10,482 bases of DNA from Syntrophorhabdus sp. (GCA_020724025.1 DYHU01000063.1:4325-14806), one strand, 5' to 3'. Shown: positions 1 to 7,061, numbered from the stretch's first letter. Translations and numbers: made by a program. Notes: generated by a model not told the origin, from the letters alone.

Positions 1-2130
1 GTGATGTACGCTGATTTCGGATATATGGAGGAGGGAAAACTGGGGAAGCCCTACGACCTGAAATTGATGGTCCGGTTGGGGTCCTTTCTCAGACGGTACT
101 GGTTTCTGATGAGCCTCTCCCTCTTCATTGTCCTGATCATGGCTGGACTTGACCTGGTCATTCCCTACCTGACCAAAGAGGCGATTGACCGTTACATCGT
201 CACCTCTGCGAGGGAGGTGATTCTCCGCAGGGACGGGTCACCGGAAGAGAGGCGACTCCTCCAACAATTTGAAAAGGATCTCATCCCCATGAGAGAGGAG
301 GGGAGATATCTTCTTCCGCCGGATGTCTTCAGTTCCATGGACCGCAAAGAGGTAGCCCTCTTTCAGAAGGCGGGCCTGCTCTCGGAAAATCGATACTATC
401 TCTTTATCCCCCGGAGGCCGGGAGAAGAAGCCCTGCTCATAAAATATCCCTCCTCTTTTGAAAGGAGCGGTCCTCACTGTTTCATCTCTCTGGACCGGAT
501 GAAAGACTTAAAGAGAGAGGATCGCCTCAGCCTGAGGGGAAGGGATTTAGAAGGAGTTCTTCACCTCGCCCTCCTCATTGTCTTCATCCTGGCCGTTCAT
601 TTCGGATTGAATTTTGTTCAGGTCTATGCAATGGAAGTGGCGGGCCAGAAGATGATGCATGACCTCCGGATGAAGGTCTTCTCCCATCTCCAGAATCTCC
701 CGGTCTCATTCTTCGACAGGAATCCTGTGGGAAGGCTGGTCACTCGACTCACCAATGATGTTCAGAATGTCCATGAAATGTTCACATCCGTTCTCATCAA
801 CCTTTTCAGGGATGTCATCCTCCTGATCGGAATCGTCATCATCCTTCTCCACCTCCATCGGGAGATGGCCCTGATCTCCTTCTCCGTCGTTCCCCTGATC
901 TTCGTCACCACCCTCTTCTTCAGCCGCCGGGCCAGGGATGCGTTTCGCGAGATCCGTTTCAAGATCGCCCAGATGAATGCTTTTCTCCAGGAGAATTTTG
1001 CAGGGATCCGGGTGGTTCAACTCTTCAGGAGGGAGGAAGAGAATGGGAAGCGATTCCAGAAGATCAACGAGGCTCATTACCTGGCCAATATGAGGCAGAT
1101 CTCCGTCTATGCCTTCTTCGTTCCATTTGTCGAAATACTAAGTTCGGGAGCCACCGGTCTTCTCATCTGGTATGGAGGAGGCAGGGTGATCCAGGAGGCG
1201 ATCAGTCTCGGCGTTCTCGTCGCCTTTCTCTCTTATATCCGGATGTTCTTCCAGCCCATCCGGGACCTTTCCGAAAAGTACAATATCATGCAGTCGGCAA
1301 TGGCTTCCCTGGAGAGAATTTTCGGGTTACTCGACCAAGAGGAAATGATTCACCCGGACTTTTCACCGGTCAGTGGGACGATCAAGGGGAATATCGAATT
1401 TCAACAGGTCTCCTTCTCTTATAATGGAGAGGACCGGGTCCTCAACGAAGTCTCCTTCTCCGTCCACGAGGGCGAGACCATTGCCATTGTCGGAGCGACC
1501 GGAGCCGGGAAAACATCGCTCCTCTATCTTCTCGAACGGTTTTACGAACCGGAGGAAGGGAAGATCCTGCTCGATGGGATCGACATCCGACAGAGGGATA
1601 TCTCGGATCTCCGGTCCCAGATCGGCCTGGTGATGCAGGATACTTTTCTCTTTGCAGGAGATATTGAGGAGAATATCCGGCTGGGAGATCAGAGGGTGGA
1701 TGGAGCAAGAGTGAAGGAGGCGGCCAGGGTGGTGAATGCGGATAAATTTATTCAACGATTGGCCAATCAGTATCAAACCAGGGTGGGAGAAGGAGGAGAA
1801 ATATTATCCGCGGGGCAGAGACAGCTCCTGGCCTTTGCAAGGGCCCTCTATGTCAATCCGAAGATCCTCGTCCTCGATGAGGCGACCTCCCATGTCGATC
1901 CGGAAACAGAACGATTCATTCAGGAAGGCCTAACACGGTTACTCAAGGAAAGGACGGCCATCGTCATTGCCCACCGCCTTTCCACGATCCAGCATGCGGA
2001 CCGGATCATCCTCCTCCATAAAGGAAGGGTCCGGGAAACCGGAACTCATGGGGAATTGATGGCGAAGAAAGGGCTCTACTACAGGCTTTTTCAATTACAG
2101 TTCGGAGTGAATAGTCGCATAGTCAGTTAG
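1..2130 (+). CDS. Heterodimeric-type ABC exporter subunit (MsbA/MdlB-like), permease fused to ATPase
   Basis: An inner-membrane exporter half of 709 residues with a transmembrane domain followed by an ATPase. Visible membrane spans include TM1 about 34-58, TM2 about 186-212, TM3 about 261-287 and TM4 about 289-310. The ATPase has Walker A GATGAGKT (498-505), Q-loop Gln546, signature LSAGQ (602-606), Walker B Asp626 with catalytic Glu627, and switch His658, so it is a complete catalytic half. About 120 hydrophilic residues lie between TM1 and TM2, far more than in MsbA, and should form an extracytoplasmic domain. The N-terminus (YADFGYMEEGKLGKPYD) is typical of the second gene of heterodimeric pairs. 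The frame is open to the window edge. GTG at 1 is possible, but ATG at 4 sits in a TGATG stop-start overlap, which suggests the partner gene ends at base 4. The substrate is unknown. The last codons lie inside a TAGTC repeat. Confidence 0.93.
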   Translation: MMYADFGYMEEGKLGKPYDLKLMVRLGSFLRRYWFLMSLSLFIVLIMAGLDLVIPYLTKEAIDRYIVTSAREVILRRDGSPEERRLLQQFEKDLIPMREEGRYLLPPDVFSSMDRKEVALFQKAGLLSENRYYLFIPRRPGEEALLIKYPSSFERSGPHCFISLDRMKDLKREDRLSLRGRDLEGVLHLALLIVFILAVHFGLNFVQVYAMEVAGQKMMHDLRMKVFSHLQNLPVSFFDRNPVGRLVTRLTNDVQNVHEMFTSVLINLFRDVILLIGIVIILLHLHREMALISFSVVPLIFVTTLFFSRRARDAFREIRFKIAQMNAFLQENFAGIRVVQLFRREEENGKRFQKINEAHYLANMRQISVYAFFVPFVEILSSGATGLLIWYGGGRVIQEAISLGVLVAFLSYIRMFFQPIRDLSEKYNIMQSAMASLERIFGLLDQEEMIHPDFSPVSGTIKGNIEFQQVSFSYNGEDRVLNEVSFSVHEGETIAIVGATGAGKTSLLYLLERFYEPEEGKILLDGIDIRQRDISDLRSQIGLVMQDTFLFAGDIEENIRLGDQRVDGARVKEAARVVNADKFIQRLANQYQTRVGEGGEILSAGQRQLLAFARALYVNPKILVLDEATSHVDPETERFIQEGLTRLLKERTAIVIAHRLSTIQHADRIILLHKGRVRETGTHGELMAKKGLYYRLFQLQFGVNSRIVS

Positions 2131-2192
2131 TCTAATAGTCTTATAGTCACAGACTACGAGACCATCTGACTATAAAACTGCAAGACTGCAGT
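2111..2192. repeat. TAGTC-rich repeat with inverted half, overlapping the exporter stop codon
   Basis: The motif TAGTC recurs five times at 8-10 bp spacing from 2112 to 2147 and then appears inverted as GACTA. Inverted pairs include ATAGTCAG (2119-2126) with CTGACTAT (2166-2173), and ACTGCA with TGCAGT around a 4-base loop (2177-2192). The repeat starts inside the coding region and supplies its TAG stop (2128-2130). There is no T-run, so I do not call it a terminator. Confidence 0.6.
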
Positions 2193-2215
2193 CTCCGACC
2201 CGAGAGTGCCACAAG

Positions 2216-2245
2216 TTGACAAAACAGACGGCCGTATCCTATAAA
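2216..2245 (+). promoter_or_regulatory. Sigma-70-like promoter for the 2255/2465 gene pair
   Basis: A perfect -35 TTGACA (2216-2221) is followed after 18 bp by a -10 TATAAA (2240-2245, 5 of 6 consensus). The expected transcript start is near 2252, only a few bases before the ATG at 2255, so the message would be leaderless or nearly so. The prediction rests on motif match and spacing only. Confidence 0.5.
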
Positions 2246-2254
2246 GAATAAGGT

Positions 2255-2464
2255 ATGATAGAGGAGAAAGAAGAACCCCGAAGCCAAGGCCCCGAAGAGG
2301 AGAAGAAAAGGGAAGTGGATCTCAACACCCTCTTTCCCGGGAAGGGTTATGATCTTAATCGCCTCTTTCCCGATGAGGGGACCAAGAGGCTTCTCCATGA
2401 ACTGAAGAGAAACAAGAGGGATATTGACCGGTTCATCAAAAGTCTCAATCTCGAGGAGGAGTAG
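2255..2464 (+). CDS. Small charged hypothetical protein with tandem DLNxLFP repeat
   Basis: A 69-residue protein of unknown function that I do not recognise. It has no signal peptide or membrane span. The first 20 residues are very rich in Glu and Lys. Residues 21-31 and 32-42 form an 11-residue tandem repeat (VDLNTLFPGKG then YDLNRLFPDEG, 7 of 11 identical). The remainder is a likely charged helix ending in LNLEEE. ATG 2255 is the only Met start in the frame, which is closed by TAA at 2249-2251. An AAGG lies only one base before it, too close for a normal ribosome site, which fits a leaderless start. GTG at 2315, preceded by a GAGGAG run, is an alternative that would give 49 residues. It abuts the next gene, whose ATG follows the TAG stop directly, so the two are probably coupled. 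The product is likely cytoplasmic. Confidence 0.68.
   Translation: MIEEKEEPRSQGPEEEKKREVDLNTLFPGKGYDLNRLFPDEGTKRLLHELKRNKRDIDRFIKSLNLEEE
2454..2459 (+). promoter_or_regulatory. Ribosome binding site of the Cys-rich protein gene
   Basis: AGGAGG sits 5 bases before ATG 2465, inside the last codons of the preceding gene. It fixes the start and points to translational coupling. Confidence 0.7.
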
Positions 2465-2704
2465 ATGAAGTGCCCCCGTTGTGAGGAAGCATTGCCTTAT
2501 ATTCTTTGTGAGGCATGTGGGGAAGGGATGCCGGAGAGGAGCCTTTTCTGCTGCTGGTGCGGAAACCCGGTTCTGACAAAGGACGAGGAGAGCGATTTCA
2601 ATAAAAGGATATTATGCAGTGACGGAAGTTGCATCGGCGTCATCAATGAGTCGGGGACGTGTGATATCTGCGGGAAGCCCTATACAGTGGAGCCAGTGAC
2701 CTGA
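2465..2704 (+). CDS. Small Cys-rich protein with zinc-ribbon-like knuckles
   Basis: A 79-residue protein with 11 cysteines and no membrane span. The Cys pairs are CPRC (3, 6), CEAC (15, 18), CCWC (29-32), CSDGSC (51, 56) and CDIC (66, 69). The spacing suggests at least two zinc sites: an N-terminal double ribbon using the first three pairs and a C-terminal ribbon using C51, C56, C66 and C69. The C-terminal half (LCSDGSCIGVINESGTCDICGKPY) resembles a short domain I recall from small hypothetical proteins of Deltaproteobacteria; that recollection is not a search result. ATG 2465 is chosen for its strong AGGAGG five bases upstream and its direct contact with the preceding stop. Function is unknown; a nucleic-acid or protein-binding role would fit zinc ribbons but is not shown. 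It ends at TGA 2702-2704, about 30 bp before a palindromic element. Confidence 0.82.
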   Translation: MKCPRCEEALPYILCEACGEGMPERSLFCCWCGNPVLTKDEESDFNKRILCSDGSCIGVINESGTCDICGKPYTVEPVT

Positions 2705-2733
2705 TTAACAGGTTTGTCTTTCGCACACCACGC

Positions 2734-2902
2734 ATAGTGTAGTGCGTCAAAAGTCCCTTTACTTTGATTGTCATTCCGGGCTTGACTTAGCCTGCCCTGT
2801 GCTTGATACGGGGGAATCCAGTATTTCTGAACTGGATTCCCGCTTTCGCGGGAATGACGGCTTTGGAACTAATGTAAAGAAGTGTTGGACGCACTTCACT
2901 AT
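2734..2902. mobile_element. MITE-like palindromic element with 15-bp terminal inverted repeats
   Basis: The ends ATAGTGTAGTGCGTC (2734-2748) and GACGCACTTCACTAT (2888-2902) are inverted copies matching at 14 of 15 bases. Similarity between the arms continues inward in gapped form: both arms carry CTTTAC and then GTCATTCC. TA dinucleotides sit at both ends (2735-2736 and 2900-2901), as expected for elements that duplicate TA, such as the IS630/Tc1 group. No transposase is inside. The family assignment is an inference; the inverted ends are directly visible. The element fills most of the 299-bp gap between 2704 and 3004. Confidence 0.55.
2770..2858. repeat. Paired REP-like palindrome nested inside the 2734-2902 element
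   Basis: GTCATTCC at 2770-2777 and GGAATGAC at 2851-2858 bound two head-to-head units. The inner arms GGGAATCCAG (2812-2821) and CTGGATTCCC (2832-2841) are a perfect 10-bp inverted repeat with a 10-base loop. A competing hairpin ATTCCCGC (2836-2843)/GCGGGAAT (2848-2855) shares bases with it. The same core ends recur at 10355-10482. Confidence 0.75.
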
Positions 2903-2931
2903 TGTATATAAATCAAGAGGATGGTTTAACA

Positions 2932-2960
2932 TTGACAGTAGAAGTCGCAATGATTATGTT
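2932..2960 (+). promoter_or_regulatory. Sigma-70-like promoter of lon
   Basis: TTGACA (2932-2937) is followed after 17 bp by TATGTT (2955-2960, 4 of 6). An overlapping TATATT (2960-2965) is a better -10 but lies 22 bp away. No heat-shock sigma-32 motif or CIRCE element was seen. The predicted transcript starts near 2967, just before a short inverted repeat. Confidence 0.45.
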
Positions 2961-2968
2961 ATATTTAA

Positions 2969-2989
2969 ACGACCCGGCCTGATGGTCGT
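2969..2989 (+). promoter_or_regulatory. Short inverted repeat in the lon leader
   Basis: ACGACC (2969-2974) and GGTCGT (2984-2989) form a perfect 6-bp inverted repeat around 9 bases. It lies at the predicted transcript start, 3 bases before the ribosome site. It could be an operator or a leader hairpin; at this length chance is also possible. Confidence 0.25.
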
Positions 2990-2992
2990 CTC

Positions 2993-2998
2993 AGGAGG
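2993..2998 (+). promoter_or_regulatory. Ribosome binding site of lon
   Basis: A perfect AGGAGG lies 5 bases before ATG 3004 and decides the start codon. Confidence 0.8.
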
Positions 2999-3003
2999 TT
3001 ATC

Positions 3004-5418
3004 ATGATTTTTTTGCCAAAGAGTGGCGCAGATAAGGAGGAGAAGGGAAGGGATGAAAAGATCGTTGTCCCTCCCGAACTTCCCATCCTTCCCCTGAGGG
3101 GAACTGTGCTTTATCCTGACCTGATCCTGCCCATCATGGTGGGCAGAAAGAGGTCTGTCAAATTGATCGATGATGCGATGGATTCGAACCGGATCATCGG
3201 CATCCTCACTCAAAAGCGATCCGAAACCGAAGACCCGAAGGAGAGCGATCTCTATTCGGTGGGAGTGGCCGCACTGATTCTCAGGATGATCCGGGAACTG
3301 GATGGAAGCCAGCGGGTCATCGTCCAGGGCATTTCAAGGATCAGGGTGAGGGAATATATTCAGAGAGAGCCCTATTTCAAGGCGAGAACGGATGCCATTG
3401 AAGAAGGATTCGCCCTGGGCGTGGAGATAGAAGCCCTCATGATGAACTTGAAAAATCTTTTCCAGAGGGCGGTTGAATTAGCCCCCTATCTTACCACTGA
3501 GCTTGGCTCGATGGTCAGCAACATCAAATCCCCTCCCATTCTTGCCGACCTGATCGCTTCCAATCTCAATATTTCCACTCCTGAAAAACAGGGGATTCTG
3601 GAGACGATTGATGTCCGGGAACGACTGACCAAAGTCCACCTCATCCTGAATAAGGAGGTTCAGGTTCTGGAGCTTGGCAATAAGATTCAATCCCAGGTAA
3701 AGGAGGATATGGATCGGACCCAGAGGGAATACTACCTTCGTGAACAGTTGAAAGCCATTAAAAAAGAACTGGGAGAGCTGGATGATCACTCCAGCGAGAT
3801 CAAAGAATTGAGGGAGAAGATCAAGAAGGCCAAGATGCCGCCCGAAGTCGTGACTGCGGCGGAGAAAGAGTTGGATCGTCTATCTAAAATTCCCCCTGCT
3901 TCAGCGGAATATACGGTTTCCAGGACCTATCTCGACTGGCTGGTGGAACTTCCATGGTCGGAGACCACCGAGGACAATCTCGAAATTCTGAATGCCCAGA
4001 AGACACTGGATGAGGACCATTACGATCTGGAAAAAGTGAAGAAGAGGATTCTGGAATACCTGGCGGTCAGGAAACTGAAGTCCGATATGAAGGGACCGAT
4101 CCTCTGCTTCGTGGGTCCGCCAGGGGTTGGAAAGACCTCTCTCGGCAAATCGATCGCCAGGGCCATGGGGCGGAAATTCATGCGGCTCTCATTAGGCGGG
4201 GTAAGGGATGAGGCGGAGATCCGGGGACACCGGAGGACCTATGTGGGCGCCTTGCCTGGCCGGATCATTCAGGGGATCAAGAAGGCAGGATCGAACAATC
4301 CCGTCTTCATGCTGGACGAAGTCGATAAGATCGGAATGGACTTTCGCGGAGACCCCTCTTCCGCCCTTCTCGAAGTTCTGGACCCGGAGCAGAACTTCTC
4401 ATTCTCGGATCACTATATTGATCTGCCCTTTGACCTTTCGAAGGTGATGTTCATCACCACAGCCAATGTGCTCGATACCATTCCTCCGGCCCTTCGAGAC
4501 CGGATGGAGACCCTGGAGCTTCCAGGGTATAGCGAAGATCAGAAGATGATGATTGCCAAGGAATTTCTGATCCTGAAGCAGATCAACGAACACGGGTTGA
4601 CTTCAGAGCACATCGAACTTCAGGATGCGGCCCTCCAGGTCATCATCAGCTCCTATACCCGTGAGGCAGGGGTGAGAAACCTGGAGAGGGAGATTGCCGC
4701 CATCTGCCGCGGGGTGGCCAAAGATGTGGCCTCCGGCAATAACAAGGAGAAGGTGATCATCAACCCTGCGCTCCTCCATAAATATTTAGGACCGGTCAAG
4801 TTCTTCCCTGAACTGGCGGAGCGAACCTCTGAGCCGGGTGTGGCCACGGGGTTGGCCTGGACACCCACCGGAGGGGATATCATCTTTGTAGAGGCGACGA
4901 AGATGCGAGGGGAGAAGGGATTGACGTTGACCGGTCAGCTGGGCGATGTGATGAAAGAGTCCGCCCAGGCGGCGCTGGCCTATGTGCGATCGAAAGCAAA
5001 AGATCTTGGCATTGAAGAAGACTTCTTTGAGAAGCATGACATTCACATCCATGTCCCCGCGGGCGCCATTCCAAAGGATGGGCCCTCGGCCGGAATCACG
5101 ATGTTTATCGCTCTCACCTCCCTTTTGACGAACAAACCTGTCCGGAACGATGTGGCCCTGACCGGAGAGATCACCCTGAGGGGCCTCGTCCTTCCCGTAG
5201 GAGGGATCAAGGAAAAGGTCCTGGCCGGAATGCGCGCAGGGATCAGGACGATCATCCTTCCGAAGAAGAACGAAAAGGATCTGGAAGAGATACCGGAACA
5301 TATCCGAAATCAGTTGACTTTCAAGTTTATTCAGAAGATGGATGAGGCCATCGAGTTGGCGCTCAAACATCCCGAGATGCAGAGGACAGAACACGGAGCA
5401 TTGACCATTACAGCCTGA
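3004..5418 (+). CDS. lon: ATP-dependent protease Lon (LonA type)
   Basis: A cytoplasmic AAA+ serine protease, 804 residues, that unfolds and degrades damaged and regulatory proteins. The length fits the family (784 in E. coli). An N-terminal substrate-binding domain starts near residue 26 ([19 protein letters not shown]) and is followed by a coiled region near 230-290. The AAA+ module has Walker A GPPGVGKT (371-378), Walker B Asp438-Glu439, sensor-1 Asn488 (TTAN) and probable arginine finger Arg500. The protease domain has catalytic Ser695 in DGPSAG and Lys738 in GGIKEK; their 43-residue spacing equals that of the E. coli Ser679/Lys722 dyad. All key residues are present, so it should be active. 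The start is set by AGGAGG at 2993-2998. It has its own likely promoter at 2932, a palindromic element just upstream, and a MEMO-family gene 18 bp downstream that is probably co-transcribed. Confidence 0.98.
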   Translation: MIFLPKSGADKEEKGRDEKIVVPPELPILPLRGTVLYPDLILPIMVGRKRSVKLIDDAMDSNRIIGILTQKRSETEDPKESDLYSVGVAALILRMIRELDGSQRVIVQGISRIRVREYIQREPYFKARTDAIEEGFALGVEIEALMMNLKNLFQRAVELAPYLTTELGSMVSNIKSPPILADLIASNLNISTPEKQGILETIDVRERLTKVHLILNKEVQVLELGNKIQSQVKEDMDRTQREYYLREQLKAIKKELGELDDHSSEIKELREKIKKAKMPPEVVTAAEKELDRLSKIPPASAEYTVSRTYLDWLVELPWSETTEDNLEILNAQKTLDEDHYDLEKVKKRILEYLAVRKLKSDMKGPILCFVGPPGVGKTSLGKSIARAMGRKFMRLSLGGVRDEAEIRGHRRTYVGALPGRIIQGIKKAGSNNPVFMLDEVDKIGMDFRGDPSSALLEVLDPEQNFSFSDHYIDLPFDLSKVMFITTANVLDTIPPALRDRMETLELPGYSEDQKMMIAKEFLILKQINEHGLTSEHIELQDAALQVIISSYTREAGVRNLEREIAAICRGVAKDVASGNNKEKVIINPALLHKYLGPVKFFPELAERTSEPGVATGLAWTPTGGDIIFVEATKMRGEKGLTLTGQLGDVMKESAQAALAYVRSKAKDLGIEEDFFEKHDIHIHVPAGAIPKDGPSAGITMFIALTSLLTNKPVRNDVALTGEITLRGLVLPVGGIKEKVLAGMRAGIRTIILPKKNEKDLEEIPEHIRNQLTFKFIQKMDEAIELALKHPEMQRTEHGALTITA

Positions 5419-5436
5419 TGAGAGCATGGAAGTTTT

Positions 5437-6663
5437 GTGGATTTTCCCAAGCTCAGAAGTGTGAATATCTTCCCTGTTCAGATGTCAGGCCAATCCCTGC
5501 TCTGTCTTCAGGACCCACAGAATATTAGCGATAAAGCCCTCTTTCTGCCTCCCCCTCTCCACTTCATCGTCTCCCTCTTTGATGGCCGCCATTCGATCCT
5601 GGATATCCAGACCGAATACATGAGAAGATTCGGAGAATTTCTTTTCACAGAGAAGATTGAGGAGATCATCCATCAACTCGATGAAGCCTTCTTTCTCGAA
5701 GGGGAGAAATTTCAGGAGGCCCTGAGACAGAAAGAGGAGGAGTTTCAGAAGTCTTCCTTTCGAGAGGCCGCCTTTGCCGGGAAGAGTTACGAAAGAGAAC
5801 ACGGAAGGCTGAGGGCTCAACTTTTTGGATATTTTACCGGGCCGGAGGGTCCGGGGCCGCTTCCGGAGAAAGAAGAGAAAAAGGGATTGAAAGGGGTGAT
5901 TGCCCCCCACATCGATTTTCAGAGAGGAGGTTCCTGTTATGCCTTTGCCCATCGGGAGGTATGGATGAATCGTTTGCCGAATTGCTTCATCATTTTTGGA
6001 ACGGCCCATGCCCTGATGGGACATCCTTTCTCTATGACCCGAAAGGATTTCATCACCCCCCTTGGCAATTTAGAGGTAGATCGAGAACTGGTCGATGCGA
6101 TTCAATCCCGATGCCCTGATGACCTTTTCATGGACGAGGGAATCCATCGGAGCGAGCATTCCATCGAGTTTCAGTGCCTCTTTCTCCGATTCCTCTATCC
6201 GGAACCCACTCCTGTCAGGATCGTTCCCATTCTGAGCGGATCATTCCATGAGATGATTGAGAGAGGAATTTCACCGAGGGAACTTCCGCCCATCCGTCAG
6301 TTCATTGAGGCCATCCAGGGATCTGTAACATCGCTTGGGAGGGAGGTCTGCTATATCGCCAGCGCCGACCTCGCCCATATGGGGTTTCAGTTTGGAGACC
6401 GGGATGGGATCGGAGAGTATGATCTCCGGATCCTCGAAGAGGAAGACAGGGGAATGCTAAGTCATTTGGAAAGAGTGGATGAGGAGGGGTTCTTTTCTTC
6501 CATTTCAGGAGAACGGGACCGAAAGAGGATCTGCGGACTGCCGGCCATCTATGCGATGCTCAAGGCGATGGAGGCAAAGGAGGGCAAACTCCTCAAATAC
6601 GGTCAGGCCTTCACTCCGGAGACCCAATCCGTCGTCTCCTTCGCCAGCATGGCCTTTTATTAG
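5437..6663 (+). CDS. amrB: MEMO/AmmeMemoRadiSam system protein B-like protein with PqqD-like N-terminus
   Basis: A 408-residue protein with a C-terminal MEMO domain (about 150-408), a fold related to extradiol dioxygenases. Family motifs are APHIDFQRGG (156-165, His158), FGTAHAL (187-193, His191), HSIEFQ (241-246) and SADLAHMG (309-316). His158 and His191 probably match metal-binding histidines of human MEMO1. The place of its third ligand (Cys in SSDFCHWG, from memory) is Ala313 here. Residues 38-92 (LPPPLHFIVSLFDG through LDEAFFLEGEKF) look like a PqqD-type winged helix; this is my reading of the pattern. Residues 93-145 are charged and probably helical. The biochemical role of bacterial MEMO proteins is unsettled; the A (AMMECR1) and radical SAM partners are not in this window. 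GTG 5437 is the first start after the in-frame stop at 5419-5421, with GGAAG four bases upstream. The 18-bp gap suggests read-through from lon. Confidence 0.9.
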   Translation: MDFPKLRSVNIFPVQMSGQSLLCLQDPQNISDKALFLPPPLHFIVSLFDGRHSILDIQTEYMRRFGEFLFTEKIEEIIHQLDEAFFLEGEKFQEALRQKEEEFQKSSFREAAFAGKSYEREHGRLRAQLFGYFTGPEGPGPLPEKEEKKGLKGVIAPHIDFQRGGSCYAFAHREVWMNRLPNCFIIFGTAHALMGHPFSMTRKDFITPLGNLEVDRELVDAIQSRCPDDLFMDEGIHRSEHSIEFQCLFLRFLYPEPTPVRIVPILSGSFHEMIERGISPRELPPIRQFIEAIQGSVTSLGREVCYIASADLAHMGFQFGDRDGIGEYDLRILEEEDRGMLSHLERVDEEGFFSSISGERDRKRICGLPAIYAMLKAMEAKEGKLLKYGQAFTPETQSVVSFASMAFY

Positions 6664-6744
6664 AATGCGGATTGTGGATTTCGGATTGCGGAATAGAGAC
6701 TTATGATTTTTAATTCCGAAATCCGCATTCCGAAATCCGAAATT
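6663..6744. repeat. Palindromic GGATTTCGG/CCGAAATCC repeat between convergent genes
   Basis: GAATGCGGATT (6663-6673) pairs perfectly with AATCCGCATTC (6720-6730). GGATTTCGG (6676-6684) matches CCGAAATCC at both 6716-6724 and 6730-6738. The right arm is a 14-bp tandem duplication (6713-6726 and 6727-6740, 13 of 14 identical). It starts on the last base of the upstream TAG stop and fills the 85-bp gap between convergent genes, so a folded transcript could slow or end transcription from both sides. There is only a short T-run in the loop, so classic Rho-independent termination is not certain. Confidence 0.7.
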
Positions 6745-6748
6745 GAAA

Positions 6749-6994
6749 TCAGGAGGGTCTGGTTCTGATTCTGTCGAGGGAGGGGTAGATCTGGGAGAGT
6801 TTGGTCTCGATCTCCTGGGGGAAGTCTATCTGAAGGTTAAGGACCTTCTCCCTGATAAGGGCAAGGGTCCCCAATTTTTCACTCACCTCTTTCGGCGTGA
6901 CTCTGCTCAATCTCTTTGAAACCTCCTTGACTTCCTCATTGAGGAATTCGATCAGTTTCAAAACCTCTGAGACCTTTTTCTGGGCCATATTCAT
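6749..6994 (-). CDS. Small helical hypothetical protein
   Basis: An 81-residue protein that I do not recognise. It has no cysteines, signal peptide or membrane span. It is dominated by heptad-like stretches of Leu, Ile and Val separated by Lys and Glu (about residues 7-30 and 44-70), which suggests a helical hairpin or short coiled coil, with a basic C-terminal end (RIRTRPS). ATG 6994 is chosen because AAGGAG lies 4 bases upstream; a second ATG two codons in (6988) is also possible. It is the last gene of the minus-strand run, 67 bp after the transglutaminase-like gene, and may be read from that operon or from a weak local promoter. It converges on the MEMO gene across a palindromic repeat. 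No function is proposed. Confidence 0.72.
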   Translation of the reverse strand: MNMAQKKVSEVLKLIEFLNEEVKEVSKRLSRVTPKEVSEKLGTLALIREKVLNLQIDFPQEIETKLSQIYPSLDRIRTRPS

Positions 6995-7018
6995 TCCTCT
7001 CCTTCAATCTTTGCTTCC

Positions 7019-7047
7019 ACGATACCCGATTTAAAAAGAGAATTCAA
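7019..7047 (-). promoter_or_regulatory. Weak sigma-70-like promoter before the small helical protein
   Basis: On the minus strand TTGAAT (7047-7042) and TATCGT (7024-7019) are separated by 17 bp, each 4 of 6 consensus. The match is weak and could be chance. Confidence 0.2.
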
Positions 7048-7061
7048 GAAGTTTAGTTCCC

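Noticed and set aside
2111..2192. CRISPR array or Rho-independent terminator
   Set aside because: The repeats are 5-9 bases with no constant spacers, and no GC-rich stem with a following T-run is present.
2315..2380. DLNxLF repeat as a DNA sliding-clamp binding motif
   Set aside because: The clamp motif needs Gln at the first position (QLxLF or QLxLxL); here it is Asp with different spacing, so the likeness is weak.
2902..3003. Heat-shock control of lon by sigma-32 or CIRCE
   Set aside because: No CTTGAAA/CCCCAT pair and no TTAGCACTC-N9-GAGTGCTAA repeat were found.
2742..3035. Open frame of 97 codons on the plus strand before lon
   Set aside because: It runs through the palindromic repeat and the lon promoter, has no ribosome site and overlaps the start of lon.
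4786..5427. Open frame of 213 codons antisense to lon
   Set aside because: It lies fully opposite conserved lon protease-domain sequence and its translation has no recognisable domain; it is a shadow of codon bias.
5485..6024. Open frame of 179 codons antisense to the MEMO gene
   Set aside because: It lies opposite the conserved MEMO and N-terminal regions and shows no domain of its own.
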